This document shows, piece after piece, positions 1 to 11,272 of a stretch of DNA of 64,000 nucleotides. The DNA is taken from the NCBI GenBank assembly GCA_024195585.1, contig SWBL01000056.1, positions 120,566-184,565 on the forward strand. Direction: 5' to 3'. The notes under the pieces were generated by a model. It was not told the origin of the DNA and did no database searches. It saw nothing but the letters and a program-made list of their open reading frames with translations. The translations under genes and the position numbers were made by a program. How positions within the stretch are numbered: the first letter of the stretch is position 1; every line of letters begins with the position of its first letter. This DNA comes from Aureobasidium sp. EXF-3400. Taxonomy: Eukaryota > Ascomycota > Dothideomycetes > Dothideales > Saccotheciaceae.

Positions 1-1004
1 ACCAACCCTGAGGGGCTCGCCTACAATGTTCTCGAATTCCGTGAAATTGCCCTGCATCTGTTAGCTGACGGCTTCTCGTAAGATTTCAGGGACAGGTTTC
101 GGCGTACTTTTCTAATATCTCCCAGCATACTAGGGGGTAGATACATTGTTAAAGGATCGATGTTGATCATAAAATCACAGACATCTGGGGGCAAATCCAC
201 GCCGACAGCTTTCGCTGCGGCTCTGATCTCCTCCATAGCAGGTTTGACCAGCCCGTCGATCGCACCATCTGCAAGTCGGATACGACCAGTGTCCAGTCCA
301 GTGAGAGCACAGATCGAGTTGAGACAAGCATTGTAAACCAGCTTGCGCCATCTAGCAAAGTTGACGTCTAGTTGCAGCTCGCAGTCGGTCTTTCCGCCGG
401 CAGAATAGATACGGACAAAGTCCCTCGCAGCGGCTTCCTCGTCTTCTGCCTTCAGATTGGTATTACGGAAGGGTCCGATCAGTACCCGGTCATTGTCGTC
501 GTGCTCGATCATACCGGGTTGAGTCTCATGTGATCCAATCATACTCACACCTGACAGAACGATGTTGTTGGGGAATGCTTCAAAAATCGGCTTTTCGATG
601 TTTAGCCCATTTTGAATTAGAACAATCACTGTACGGCCTGGCTGGACAGCAGGAGCAATGAGTTCGGACAGAGCAGGTGGACAGTCGGGTTGATTCTTCG
701 TGGTGCAGACGATGTAATCGAATTGCTTCTCCGATGCCTCGGGGACATAGTTGACGACTTGTAGGCATTAGTATTATTGACCTTCGATTCGATATCAACA
801 AGACTGACCATCTGTGGGCCGCCATCCTTTCAGTGTGCCATGGTCGCAAGACGCGATGTCAAAACCTCTTTCTTTGACAGCATTGTAGTTCGAGCGTAAC
901 ACAGCTGTGACTTCTGCATGACCACCAACTTCGAGGTTTAGTGCTGCAATTGTACCAACTCCGCCGCTTCCAAACAAAAGAACTTTGGACTTGTCGGTGT
1001 GCAT
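1..1004 (-). CDS. Ketopantoate reductase-like protein (PanE/ApbA family), 3' end beyond window
   Basis: The family reduces 2-dehydropantoate to pantoate with NADPH, a step in CoA synthesis; fungi also carry paralogues of unknown substrate. Three exons are read on the minus strand: 1004-809, 757-108 and 57 to the window edge. Introns are 758-808 (51 nt, gtcagt donor, actaat branch site) and 58-107 (50 nt). The start is ATG at 1004. The N-terminus has the Rossmann glycine motif GSGGVGT. KNQPDCP follows after the first splice, and the segment with RKLVYNACLNSICALTG is the usual helical core that carries the catalytic lysine. The last visible exon reads EFENIVGEPL, typical of the family C-terminal domain. 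The remaining C-terminus lies outside the window. The gene is divergent from a zinc-cluster regulator 611 nt away. Family assignment is firm; the substrate is not. Confidence 0.85.
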
Positions 1005-1615
1005 ATTGAATCAAGAATTAGAAGTGTGTGGTTCGATGTCTTGCAATTGGAAAATGAAATGTTTGAGAACAACTATCTATATCAAGCTTGAGTAACGTCA
1101 AGAGGGAGGTGAGGTTGATATCCCTATCACGGCCAACATGATGCCCTAAAAAGAGCAAGTGTTGGCCGAGGAAAGAGGAGCACACAGTTCGGCCACACGA
1201 GATGAGCCCTACGCCGATAGGGAGGACAAGGAGAATTTGAACACGCCGCATTGTCCGAAGACGCCGACATGGCCAGGAGAAAAGCCTACTTTAGCCTTGA
1301 CCTCTTGCGCAAAGCAGACGGAGAACGCACTGCTAGATCTACAGAACGTTTTGCAGTCAGATCTTGCGTGCACTTGTTCGATAGTAATCCTTCTGTGTTC
1401 TCCGACCGTACCCCTTGCCGTCGGTTTTCGACTTCCAATTTGCCGTTGAGAGTGTTTTCCCCCGATTGACCACACCTTTACTCCGAGTAGCAGTTCACCG
1501 GTATGAGCAAAACGACAGGTCTTCGGCCTTCGTGGCCTCGCATATTTTCCAATTCAGTTACTCGGTCTTGCCTTCTCTTTTTTCTGTAGTCTTTGCAGCA
1601 GATCATAGAAAAGCA
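1005..1615. promoter_or_regulatory. Shared divergent intergenic region
   Basis: This 611-nt region holds the 5' sides of both the PanE-like gene (minus) and the Zn2Cys6 gene (plus). The last 120 nt before the plus-strand ATG are pyrimidine-rich (runs such as ccttctcttttttctgtag), as in fungal 5' leaders. Small ORFs here overlap each other on both strands and none resembles a known protein. No binding site could be assigned with confidence. Confidence 0.4.
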
Positions 1616-3790
1616 ATGAGTCCGCGGTCAAACGCGTGTTCCACCTGCCGTTCGCGCAAGGTCAAGTGCGATAGAAGCCTACCAAAATGCTCGGCCTGCA
1701 GGCGACTAAATCTGGACTGTGTTCAACAAGGCGCTGTTCAAGGACTAATCTGGCTTGACCCTGGGGTGCCTAACAAGACTACTTCTCGGAAATGTAGTAC
1801 AGAGTCGCCGGAAAGAGAAATGGGTCTTCGTAGGAAACCAATCTTCTCGGGTAAGTCCTCAAGGAAAACTCAACTCTAGTCTAATACTAACCATACTCTA
1901 GATCGCGAGCGTATTGCAGAGTGCTCTAGGATGACAAGGCAAATCCCCGAGCATCAGGTCGAGGGTCTTCTCTTGCAACTGGATACTCAAGCCGAAACTT
2001 TGGATTACGACGCACCACTTAACCATGGACCTTTTGGAGTCTTTTCTGTGATCAAGCCTAGATCACCGTCGCTAACGCCTTCATCTCCACCTGTACCTGA
2101 GCCTGAAGCTCTGCCGATCATTAACTCATTACCGGAGGATGACTGGTACGGCATTGACTTTATGAACATTGAGCAACCTTCGCATGACTTCCAACCTGTC
2201 ATGACGAAAAGCCCTCTTCCTCTATCATGGGCTACTCCATCACCCATGTTCAACTTCGGCGAAGGCATGGATGAAACCTTTAGCATGAATCTCAATGCAG
2301 TCGAGGATCATTCCAGTATCACAGACCTGACCAGGTTCTTCCCTCTTAGTCCGCGTTTGCCTACACCTGTCACATTGACTTTCTCTCAAGACGTCGCAGG
2401 AATGGCACCTGGAGTAATGCGTACCTTACTGGATCACTACCAAACCTCTATGATGTCCTGCTTTACACCATTGCACCATGAGAAGCCCCCATGGAAGATT
2501 CTTCATCTGCCTTGCGCGATCAGCGCTTACGGAGAGTTGTCGCTACTCGGAGACTCGAACAATGCCAAGATGACGTTGCTCTTTGCAGTCCTTGCTATGA
2601 GCGCGTTCAACTTGAAGCATCTACAAACCGATTCAATGGAGGCAGACAATTGGCAATCAATTGCAGAATCTTACCGTGAGAAGGCAAAGGCACGGCTGAA
2701 GCTTTGTCTCCGTGAGCAGAGTGAGGAGAAGAAAAAGTCAAAGTACAAGGAGGTCTTGATGGCCCTGACCAGCATGGTTACAGTCTGCGTGGTCAGTGGA
2801 CAGATGCAAGAAGCGAGATGCTACCTTCTGGACGCCGAACGATTCATCTACATGCAAAGCCTGAAGAAGCCCAAACAATCACGAAAAGTCAACATGCTGC
2901 ACAGTATCTATCTCTACTTACGGATCATCGAGGAGAGCACTTTTACCCCAGTGGAGGATGCCCAACCCTATCTGGCCGACCAGTCGTACGCCATGACTAA
3001 CGAGAAGCCAAGCGCAATCTGTCGTTATCCTTCGCTGTGGACTGATCGTGTGAAGATGGGCTCAGATCTTGATTATCAGGACATGGCAGATTTGGAGACA
3101 CGGTTAGTGAAGTTTCCGGCCGACCAAGACGAACCAACCATGTTCGAGCAAATCTACGGAATTCCTGAATCACTCTTCCGCTTGATTTCGCACGCCACTC
3201 ATCTGGCTGATGAGGTCCGTCGGAGCCGTTCCACATATCCCGGCGGTATGTCTCAGGACCTCGCGCAAAGAGCCAAGATGATCGAAAGCAAGATTTGCGA
3301 CTGGAAGAACCCGTACAAACTACTGGCTGAGAAGCAAACCTTGATTGTGTATGGGCCAGCAGAACGATCTGACAAGATCGAGGTGCGAACCGACCTTCTC
3401 TACAACTTCCTGGAAGCGATGCACAGCGCTTTGATCATTTACTTCTACCGACGAGTAAGGGATACAAATGCAACTACGTTGCAATTCTACGTTGGCAAGA
3501 CCATCCACCACCTTCTGGAGCACGAGAAGAAGAAGAACAAGTACGGTGATACTTCTGCCTATGTCGCTTGGCCTGGTTTCATTGCGGCTTGCGAAGCCTT
3601 GGACCCTGTCCATCGTGAGCAGATCTCTGCATTCATGTACAGAGCTGGTCAGCAGTCCGGTGTGGGCAGTTTGTTCGTGGCGGCCGATGTAGCCACCAAA
3701 GTTTGGGCTGCAAGAGACGACACTGGCTCTCTGGATGTGTCATGGAGTGACATCTTGGCTACCAGTAAGAACGGCTTGATTGTTACATGA
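1616..3790 (+). CDS. Zn(II)2Cys6 transcription factor, Fungal_trans_2-like
   Basis: Two exons: 1616-1850 and 1902-3790, with a 51-nt intron (gtaagt donor, ctaatactaacc branch region), give a 707-residue protein. Residues 8-35 form the binuclear zinc cluster (CSTCRSRKVKCD then CSACRRLNLDC), which binds DNA. The start is the first ATG upstream of the cluster and sits right after a pyrimidine-rich leader. After a Ser/Pro-rich linker comes a long helical region with PPWKILHLPCAISAYGEL, like the Fungal_trans_2 (PF11951) middle region of UGA3/ARG81-type regulators. Being divergent from the PanE-like gene, it may regulate that neighbour, which is inference only. The regulated pathway is unknown. Confidence 0.88.
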
Positions 3791-4333
3791 AAGAGATGGG
3801 ACTTCTGACGGAAACTAATGACTGATGATGTTTATGATGATACGAACTTACCAAAAGTTGCGATATTAATTGTCGATATTTACATCTTTATCCTACCAAC
3901 TCTGATCTCACCAGTGACATCCAATCATTGTGGTGTGCAACATGGATACGCAGAGGGCTGAAATGACGCTTGTAATTGAGAACCCGCAGTCAGAGGCTTG
4001 TTACTTCTCGCAATGGTCATGACTCCCACTCTATGTCTGAGCAATTTTTTTAGCAAGAGAATAGTATTCACGGAGGGATGGGAGTTTTGGTGTCTCTCCG
4101 TGATCACTCTCTTGGATTGAAAACCATTGTGCATTTCTAACTGTATGCTACTGTGAGAGTGAAGTCGTTCGGAGTGACATCGAGTAGCCAGGGTCATCCA
4201 CCTGGCATGGATATATCGGCGTCGATCTGCGGGATCTGGCGGACCATGACGCGTTGTACACCCCACACCTCGAGCTCTCGATGCCTCGGTGGAGCTTTCT
4301 TGGGCCAAATCATCGATTGAGCAAAGAGGAAAG
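3791..4333. other. Intergenic, no gene seen
   Basis: This is the 3' flank of the zinc-cluster gene and the 5' flank of the dienelactone hydrolase. Only short overlapping ORFs occur, with no recognisable protein. I see no RNA gene or repeat. Confidence 0.5.
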
Positions 4334-5286
4334 ATGCGTTTGCCCGTTACACCTTTCTCTCTGTGCTTTAAACCCATCTCAACTCGTTCCTTCTTCCGCT
4401 ACACCACACATATCAAACCCACTAGATACCAGTCCACAATGCAGTCTCACGCTTGCTGTACCGTCCCTCCTGTCATTAGCAAGGGCTATGATGCAAAGGG
4501 TACTTACACAACCATCGATGGCATGAAGACCTACACTACTGGTCCCAGCGATGCAAAGAAGGCCATTCTTGTCATCTACGACATTTTTGGCTTCAAGGAC
4601 CAGACTCTCCAGGGTGCAGATATCCTTGCAACCAGCGACAAGGAGAACCAGTACCAAGTCTTCATGCCCGATTTCTTCGAGGGCAAGCCTGTTGACATCA
4701 ACGACTACCCTCCTGACACCGTAAGCCTTTCCGTAGGCCTCATTCATAACACCAGATGACTGACAACCATGACAGAAGGAGAAGGAGGAGCGTCTCGGCA
4801 AGTTCTTCCAGACCACCGGCGCACCACCCAAGACCGTCAGCCGCATCCCCAAGGTCATTGACGAGATCAAGAGCCAGAACAAGAACATTGCATCCTTTGG
4901 CATTGTTGGCTTCTGCTGGGGCGGCAAGATCGTAAACTTGTCTTCGCAAAAGGATACCGTATTCAAGGCTGCTGCTGCATGCCACCCTGCCATGGTTGAC
5001 CCCAACGATGCCGCTGGTATCAGCATCCCCATCGCCATGTTGCCCAGCAAGGATGAGGACAAGGAGGCTGTCGAGAAGTGGGAGCAAGGCGTCAAGACCA
5101 AGCACCTTGTCAAGTGGTACAACGACCAGGTTCACGGTTTCATGGCTGCTCGGTAAGTTTTCTGAGTGTAATGTGGAAGCCAATCTGACCGGATTCAACA
5201 GTGCCGACCTCGAAGACGAGAACGTCAAGAAGAACTACATGGATGCTTACGGTGTCTTGCTGAACTTCTTCCACGAGCACATGTAA
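4334..5286 (+). CDS. Dienelactone hydrolase family protein (AIM2-like)
   Basis: This alpha/beta hydrolase family cleaves dienelactones or related esters. Exons run from the start to 4720, then 4776-5152 and 5202-5286; introns are 4721-4775 (55 nt) and 5153-5201 (49 nt). The nucleophile motif is GFCWGG, with Cys as nucleophile, and the downstream His lies in VHGFMAAR. Family alignment favours ATG 4439 (MQSHACC...). ATG 4334 is in frame and adds 35 residues with no Asp or Glu and several Arg and Lys, which looks like a mitochondrial presequence. The outer start is given here for that reason. At the 3' end TAA follows FFHEHM at 5284. An alternative intron 5283-5392 would add about eight residues and stop at 5420. 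The gene converges on the WBP11 gene. Confidence 0.85.
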
Positions 5287-5515
5287 GTGCCTATCCACTA
5301 TTGCAATGAAACGAAAGCTTGGTGTTGGTAAGCAAACCACTGTTGGCGTTTTCATATCAAGTGATATACTGGCGCTGACTGCTCGTCAACAGGACTTCTT
5401 CCAACGCAAACAAGCTATGAACTAGTTTAGACGAATACGGTAATCGACAGTAGACGATTAATGAAATGAACATCTAAAGATAGTATCATGAACGTCGTGA
5501 ATTAGATGTGTTGTA

Positions 5516-6292
5516 TCAGATGCCTTCATCCTCGACTTCTTCCATCTCGACATGTCTCAAAGCCTTCTCGGCCGCTTGTCCTCCATTCTCCTCTCGGCTC
5601 ATCATGTCAAACTCAGCCTCCTTCTCCATCTCGTCAGCAATCTTGCGTGCGTCATTATAGCCGGCCTTCTCAAGCTTATCCGCTTCTTCAGGCTCCAGCA
5701 ATCGTCCGCCCTGTCCCTTTTGTCTTGCGATATTTTGCGCCACAGCAGCAGGCACGAACCGTTTTGACTCTTCCTTGAGGTTACGCAGTACAGGCGCAGA
5801 GCTGTATGTGGTTTGCGCTGCTACTGGTGCAGCAGCAGCAGGTTTGTTTGGCAGTTGATGCGGTTGAGTTCTGCGTGGGATAGGCGGCGGTGTATCCCTC
5901 GGCATAGGGATTTTCCTCACATCCTCGTCTGTTTCGTCTTCGTCCTCATCCTGCCTTCTCCTCTTTCTTCCCTCTTGTCCATGGCCTCCTTCTCTGTCTT
6001 CTCTCCTCGGTTTGAACCCAGGTGCCTTGTCGCCCAAGATATCCCGTGCTTTTCTCACAGCGCGCAAATCTTTCTCTAGCTGTTCAAGGGTGGCTTGGTC
6101 TTTTGGTCGCAGCTGCTGGGTCGTGGCCAAGGACTTGAGGTCGTCTATTTGTCGTTGCAGACGTTCTGGATTGCGGCGAGCGAGCCTTTCATTTCTTTGC
6201 GCTTGGACGTTTGCTTTTGATTTTTTGAGGGCTTGCTTCTTGTCTGCTTTGTGCTGGGCTGCGACTGGGTTGATGTTCCGTTCTTTGGGCAT
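5516..6292 (-). CDS. WBP11-domain pre-mRNA splicing protein
   Basis: A single exon encodes 258 residues from ATG 6292. Residues 1-55 match the Wbp11 domain (PF09429): MPKERNINPVAAQHKADKK followed by a basic, Arg- and Gln-rich helix. A charged coiled-coil-like segment follows, then an acidic KR/DE stretch and the proline-rich sequence PRDTPPPIPRR, suited to binding WW or SH3 domains. In animals WBP11 is a nuclear protein that binds PQBP1 and is needed for splicing. Fungal members are shorter and less studied. The C-terminus is acidic (EMEEVEDEGI). The function in this organism is inferred from the family. Confidence 0.82.
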   Translation of the reverse strand: MPKERNINPVAAQHKADKKQALKKSKANVQAQRNERLARRNPERLQRQIDDLKSLATTQQLRPKDQATLEQLEKDLRAVRKARDILGDKAPGFKPRREDREGGHGQEGRKRRRQDEDEDETDEDVRKIPMPRDTPPPIPRRTQPHQLPNKPAAAAPVAAQTTYSSAPVLRNLKEESKRFVPAAVAQNIARQKGQGGRLLEPEEADKLEKAGYNDARKIADEMEKEAEFDMMSREENGGQAAEKALRHVEMEEVEDEGI

Positions 6293-6674
6293 GGTTGGTT
6301 TGCGCTTCGCCCAAGGTCTTTGATTTGTGTTGTAGTGTTGGAGGAGGATGGCAATGAGGCTTGTTGAATTGAAATGTGAAACGTAATTGTTCTTGCACGA
6401 GTTGTAAAGTAAGCAGTTGATGGATGAGGAAACTCAAGAATTCTGACGCAGTTGGAAGCTGCCATGCCATGTGTTTGTCTTGTTTGATCTGCTCGTGCCC
6501 GATTCCCCGTATCTTCACAACCTTGAGCCATCAAGGTGCACATTGTTGTATATCATGTGCGAAGCGTGTATATCTGATTCATCTGATTCATATGGTTCCA
6601 TTTTCTCTCCTGAACTAAGAGTCGAGTTGGTACGAGGGCCTGAGTACAGTTGCAAGGTCTTCCAAGTCTTCCAA
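6293..6674. other. Intergenic, no gene seen
   Basis: This holds the 5' flank of the WBP11 gene and the 3' flank of the cupin gene, both on the minus strand. ORFs on both strands overlap and show no family motif. Confidence 0.5.
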
Positions 6675-7151
6675 CTACGCCACACCCTCCTTTCTGGCAC
6701 CGGTGTAAAAGGCCAAGCCATAATCCTCAGTCGTAAACGTGATGGTCGAGCCCTTGGGAAAGAAGAAGACATCACCAGGCTTGGCCTCCACTTTGTTGCC
6801 CGTCTCATCCGAAATGGTATATTGACCTGTACTCCGAGATCAGTTCTATTGGACAGACTTGGATGAACTGCTACCAACACACCTTCCACAATGATCTTCA
6901 TTTCGTCATAAGTGTATGTGTAGACAAGTGGGGTGCCTTTGTTCGATGTCAGATGAATTTGTCATAACCAGCAGCGATTGGAAAACAATACCTTTTTCAA
7001 GCCTGTAGAAGCCGCAGCTGATAGGATGCTCAGGATTGGTCTGCTCACTGCTGTATACGTCCCCGAGGAAAGCATTGTCATTGGCGATGAGAGGAGGCTT
7101 GTACTCTTTCTGAGCGTTTGCAAAGTGCTTCATTGCAACGGGGGCAGACAT
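6675..7151 (-). CDS. EutQ-like cupin protein
   Basis: Three exons: 7151-6992, 6936-6883 and 6826-6675, encode 121 residues. Introns are 6937-6991 (55 nt) and 6827-6882 (56 nt), and both preserve phase. The fold is a single-domain cupin: the strand [16 protein letters not shown] is followed by GDVFFFPKG, the usual turn of the second cupin motif. The sequence resembles the EutQ-like (PF06249) cupins that are common in fungi. Bacterial EutQ has acetate kinase activity in ethanolamine utilisation, but no other eut gene is nearby, so that role should not be carried over. The 54-nt central exon is short. Confidence 0.82.
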
Positions 7152-7899
7152 GTTGTATATAGTACGGAGATAGTAGAAATGATGTTGTCAATTTGGATAG
7201 CAGTTTGACGTGAATAGAGTAGACGAACTCAGCACCTTTTATCTGCTTCTTCGAACACTTAGATGCTGATAGACTTACTCGATACCAGTCTCTACAAGGT
7301 AGTTCGGCACGTCCTCTGAGATTGTGAGATTGTAAAGCTGTCGGACTGCGACATGGTACAGGGAAGATAGTGGACTAGATGTCCCAAAGAAGGACACTGA
7401 TATCTCTGTGATAGGCATGTAGATAAGCCGTAATGGGTCAGGGCAGGCCAGGGCCAACCCCGCCTGTTGTTCCGCGGTGGTGGAGAAGGGCGGTAGGGAA
7501 GCGTCCAAAACCAGAAGGTCTGTCCCGAGAGTCATGCAACCCCGCTATGGCGTGCGGGCTTGCCAAGCTGCCTTGCCCGAGGCGTGCGTCCAAAGCCTCG
7601 CTCTCTCATAAAACGCTCCGCCTCCCTCTGCCACCCGAGGTTACGCTTCTTTTTGGACCTTACCAGAAGCTGAATATGATTCACCAGAAAGGCTCCTTCA
7701 AACCTCCCAAGTGTACGTTATTAAACATCCACTACCCCAAACTTGCAGAGAAGAGCAAATCAAAACTTCATCCCCTTGTTATCTTCAACTCCGAATTGCC
7801 TATTGTCATGCTATGATGATCAAATCGGTGTCGACACTACAACACTCCAAAGCAGCAGCCATGTGTGTGAAAGATATCCATCTTCATGCCTCGACAAAC
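7152..7899. other. Intergenic, GC-richer spacer
   Basis: This is the 5' flank of the minus-strand cupin gene. A GC-rich patch at 7430-7660 gives ORFs in several frames, none with a recognisable domain. The minus-strand ORF 7275-7535 (86 codons) is open but unsupported. Confidence 0.4.
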
Positions 7900-8552
7900 A
7901 AACCAAAGCGACACTTCCTGAGCGACAAACCCAAACTTCTGAAGTATTTACCAAAGCAGTATCTCCTGAGCAACACAACCCATCCCAGCCATATCCAGAG
8001 CGACCTTGCCGACACTCCCCAGCGACACCTCCTAGCGACCCTTCCTGGCGACAATCACGAGTGCTTCCTTGAGGCACCATGACATTATCAACATTATGTT
8101 CAAGCAGCATTTGCAGCCAATCTCAACAGGATAGCCTGAGTGATTGACCTGATACCGTATCTTTCCGACACGGTCGTACGGAAAAATTTCCATAGCGACA
8201 CATCCATTGCGACACTATTACGACATCCTTGAGCAACACGTCCGAGACCCAACCAAGCGACATATCACCAGAGCAACACCGGTCCACGCAGCAGATGCCA
8301 TTCGCCAGAAGGACATTCCACCTCGACAAAGACGATCCTTTTCTGAGAACGTTGTTATGCACTCTACTTCGTTATTTATTCGAGAGGCAACATCCAAAAG
8401 TCCGATAAACTCCACCAAGCGCCTACCACTATCAACCGTTACTCGTCCCAGCAACATTTTGTGTATGCGACTTATGCAAGCGACAATTTCCCAGGCGGCC
8501 GTATTATGCAATTATCATCCAAGCAACATCAATTCATGCAGCAACATCATCA
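7900..8552 (+). repeat. Degenerate GCRAC-motif repeat field
   Basis: On the plus strand the pentamer GC(G/A)AC, usually as AGCGACA or AGCAACA, recurs about 18 times. Examples start near 7908, 7922, 7969, 8000, 8021, 8034, 8048, 8195, 8209, 8232, 8256, 8272, 8386, 8450, 8466, 8479, 8522 and 8540. Only one or two copies would be expected by chance in this length, and the reverse complement is rare. Spacing is irregular (13 to over 100 nt) and the flanks often read CC(A/T)GAG or CCA before the motif. No long intact ORF covers it. It may be a decayed tandem repeat or a decayed repeat-protein gene. Confidence 0.6.
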
Positions 8553-11272
8553 TCATCCAAGCAGCACTATGAGATGGTTAGCTTATGCGGAAACCTGGAC
8601 TTTTGTGCAAAGGGACTTACCTTCCCAACCCCAGTCTTTCATCACTCCAATCCAATGCAACCTTCCACGCACTGTGAGCAGTGTACCTGTTGCTCCGTTC
8701 ACTGCATCACGAGAGCCTCGACACGAGATGGATGCTAAATCCATCTTGTCTGGGTCGCCTACAGTCATTCGTCGCAGTTTGTTCGCCCAGGCCATAGTGC
8801 CTTCACTTGCGCCTGCAATGCTGTTGAACGACGAGCCACGTCTGTTTGCCGCTGGTCTGTTGTTGCCAACAGAGGATTGCAAATCTGCAGTGGCAACCAT
8901 GTTTCGTCTCACAGGCACGACCTTGTTAGGCAAGACTTTGTTCTTGTACTCGTCCCTTCTGCGCCAGACCTCCTCCATGACATCGACACACTTGTCAATG
9001 ATGCCGATTCTCATGCGTTGTGACATGGCAGCCCAGCGACTCTTGATCCACTGTCTGTCCTCTTCTACGTCGGCTTCGCAGCCAGCCATAAAGAGAGGAT
9101 AGACGTGGATGATGACACAACGACTGGCAAGAGGCACGGTAGCTAAGAACACGAGCACTTTCTTTGCCATGTCTGCCGTTGTGAGGCGTTCAGGGATCTC
9201 AGGAAGTGCTTGATGCAGGTACAGGAGTGTAGCCCAGCGGTACGCCTCCGCTGTTTGCAAAGCATGACGAACGTCACAAGTGGGATCTTCTGGCGGCTCA
9301 ACGAAAGCTGGTGGCTCCCATGTCTCGAGCATTAGCTTAAGTTCCATGGCTTGACTAATCATGGGAGGCGAATTCGACTCGGCGCGATACACGCGACGAA
9401 TCAGGTTTGCTGTACGACCGATTAGTGGGAACAAAGTGCTTGCACAACCCATCAGAGGGTCAAGGGTCGAGTCTATTGGCAGACCGAAATCGATGCCGAA
9501 ACCCGGGTGACCCGACGGACCGATTTGAGGACTATCAGGCGTACTGTAAAGGCAATAAAGATTGTCATAGTCGTCAGAGGTGTCTTCGTCTGCAGTGGTC
9601 ACACGGGAGAGGACATCGAGGTAGACCCAGGCGTTGGCAAGGAACTTGAGTCTTGCAAGGTTCAGACCTGTCAAAGCAGATTGCTTGTGCTGGTTGAGCG
9701 CAATGTTGATCATGGCTCGGGCACCCTGAATGTGGTCATTCCCGCTCGAAAGGTGTTGGTCCCAAGTCTCTGCAAACGCTAGGGCCAGCGTGGTGGCAAT
9801 AGCTGTGTCAAGGTTCATGGTACTTTCCTCGATACCCTCAAGCAAGTTTCGCACACTCTCACTCTTGTGCTCATGTCCTGCTACACGGAGAGCGGGAATA
9901 TCACGAGAGGAGTGGAATGCGGTCATCGAAGAAATGGCGTGGTACAGTGCTGGCGAGGTTTGAGCCATCGGCCAGATCAATGTACGCCATGGGTTCTCGT
10001 TCGGCCCATCTTTGATGGAAAGGATGCCACAAGTTAGTCGGTCGAACCGCAGCATCAACATTTCTGGACTGGTCTGCGCGAACGAGGGCTGCTCATACAT
10101 GTAAGTGATTCGTTGGGGGAACACCATCGCCGGCGGACTCGACATGGTGCTGTCGTCTTGGAATGTTGGACAATGAGAAAGCTGTTGTGCCCAGGCATCG
10201 TAGTCTGGCACAATTGGGGTAAGTTCTTCAACATTCTTGAAGTCCATCTCCATATCCTCCATGAGCGGAGGGTCTGTCATGTTCAGGAACTCATCCATGA
10301 AGTGCATGTCGAAGTCGAAAACTTCCTTGGTTCCCGCCATCATGGCCGTCGTCGTCATGTCATTCTCTTTCGGCGAGCCGTCGACGGCGGGTATGCCATG
10401 AGGCGACCCTCGAGACGATGTTCCTGCGTCGTTGGCAGAGTCTGTGGGAGATGCGGCTTGTTCGGCTTGTGCTTCAGCAGGTGAGGTTCTCGACGAATTG
10501 TGTACCGAGCGTTCCTTCTCGGCAGAGGTCGCACGTGGAACACTCGGTTGTGCAGGAGCAGCTACGAATAGCTGTTGTGCGAACGAGGATGACAGTTGAG
10601 CGGGTGCTTCTGATGATGGTGCTCTTGTTGGAGGTGATACTGGGCTTCGCTTTCCGGAGCCGTCAGCCGCATTACCCAGCACTATCAAAGCTGCAGAAAA
10701 CGTACGTTAGCGACAACGATCTGCATAGACAACAACAGGGGCAGGTAAGTTACAAGGTCTCGACACAAGATGTCGGGTTCCTTTGCTTTCCAATACTCAC
10801 ATCCATTGTTCTGTTTAGCGATGTTCGAGGCGACGTTGGTCTCTTCGAAGGGTCTCCATTTGAAGTCCTTCTTGTAACCACCACAGTCCACGTTTCTCTT
10901 CTTGCATTGCTCGCAACCGGGTTTCTTCTCATCACATTTTAGTCGCTTGGCTTTGCAAGTGACACAACCTAAAAGTCATTTTGCTTTAGTACAGGAAACA
11001 AGAAAGGGTGAGTATCATCAGTATTCGTGATGAGGTTGCAGCCTACCGTTACGACTCTTAGACTGCTTGGGTTTGGCTACAGCAGCACCATCACGACGAG
11101 GTTTTGATGTCGAAGCGACAGACTTTTTCCTCGTTGTGTTTCGCTTTTTGGCGGCAGCCGTCTTGTTTTGCTCGTCGTCGAATACTTGCTGGCTGGTATC
11201 AAGTCGAGGAACAGGGTCCGGCGAGGCACGGAGAAAGACAGACGGCGATGGAATTGTGATTGTGTCCGCCAT
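8553..11272 (-). CDS. Zn(II)2Cys6 transcription factor, Fungal_trans_2-like
   Basis: Four exons are inferred: 11272-11047, 10968-10801, 10690-8621 and a 14-nt last exon 8566-8553, giving 825 residues. Introns are 10969-11046 (78 nt), 10691-10800 (110 nt) and 8567-8620 (54 nt, gtaagt donor, gctaac branch, catag acceptor). The zinc cluster is residues 76-103 (CVTCKAKRLKCD then CEQCKKRNVDC), preceded by a basic Lys/Ser-rich leader. Residues with WVYLDVLSRVTTADED and ALAFAETWDQHLSSG match the fungal regulator middle domain. With the last intron removed the C-terminus is WGWEVLLG. Without it the frame reads on to a stop at 8583. The last exon lies inside the GCRAC repeat field. Confidence 0.85.
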
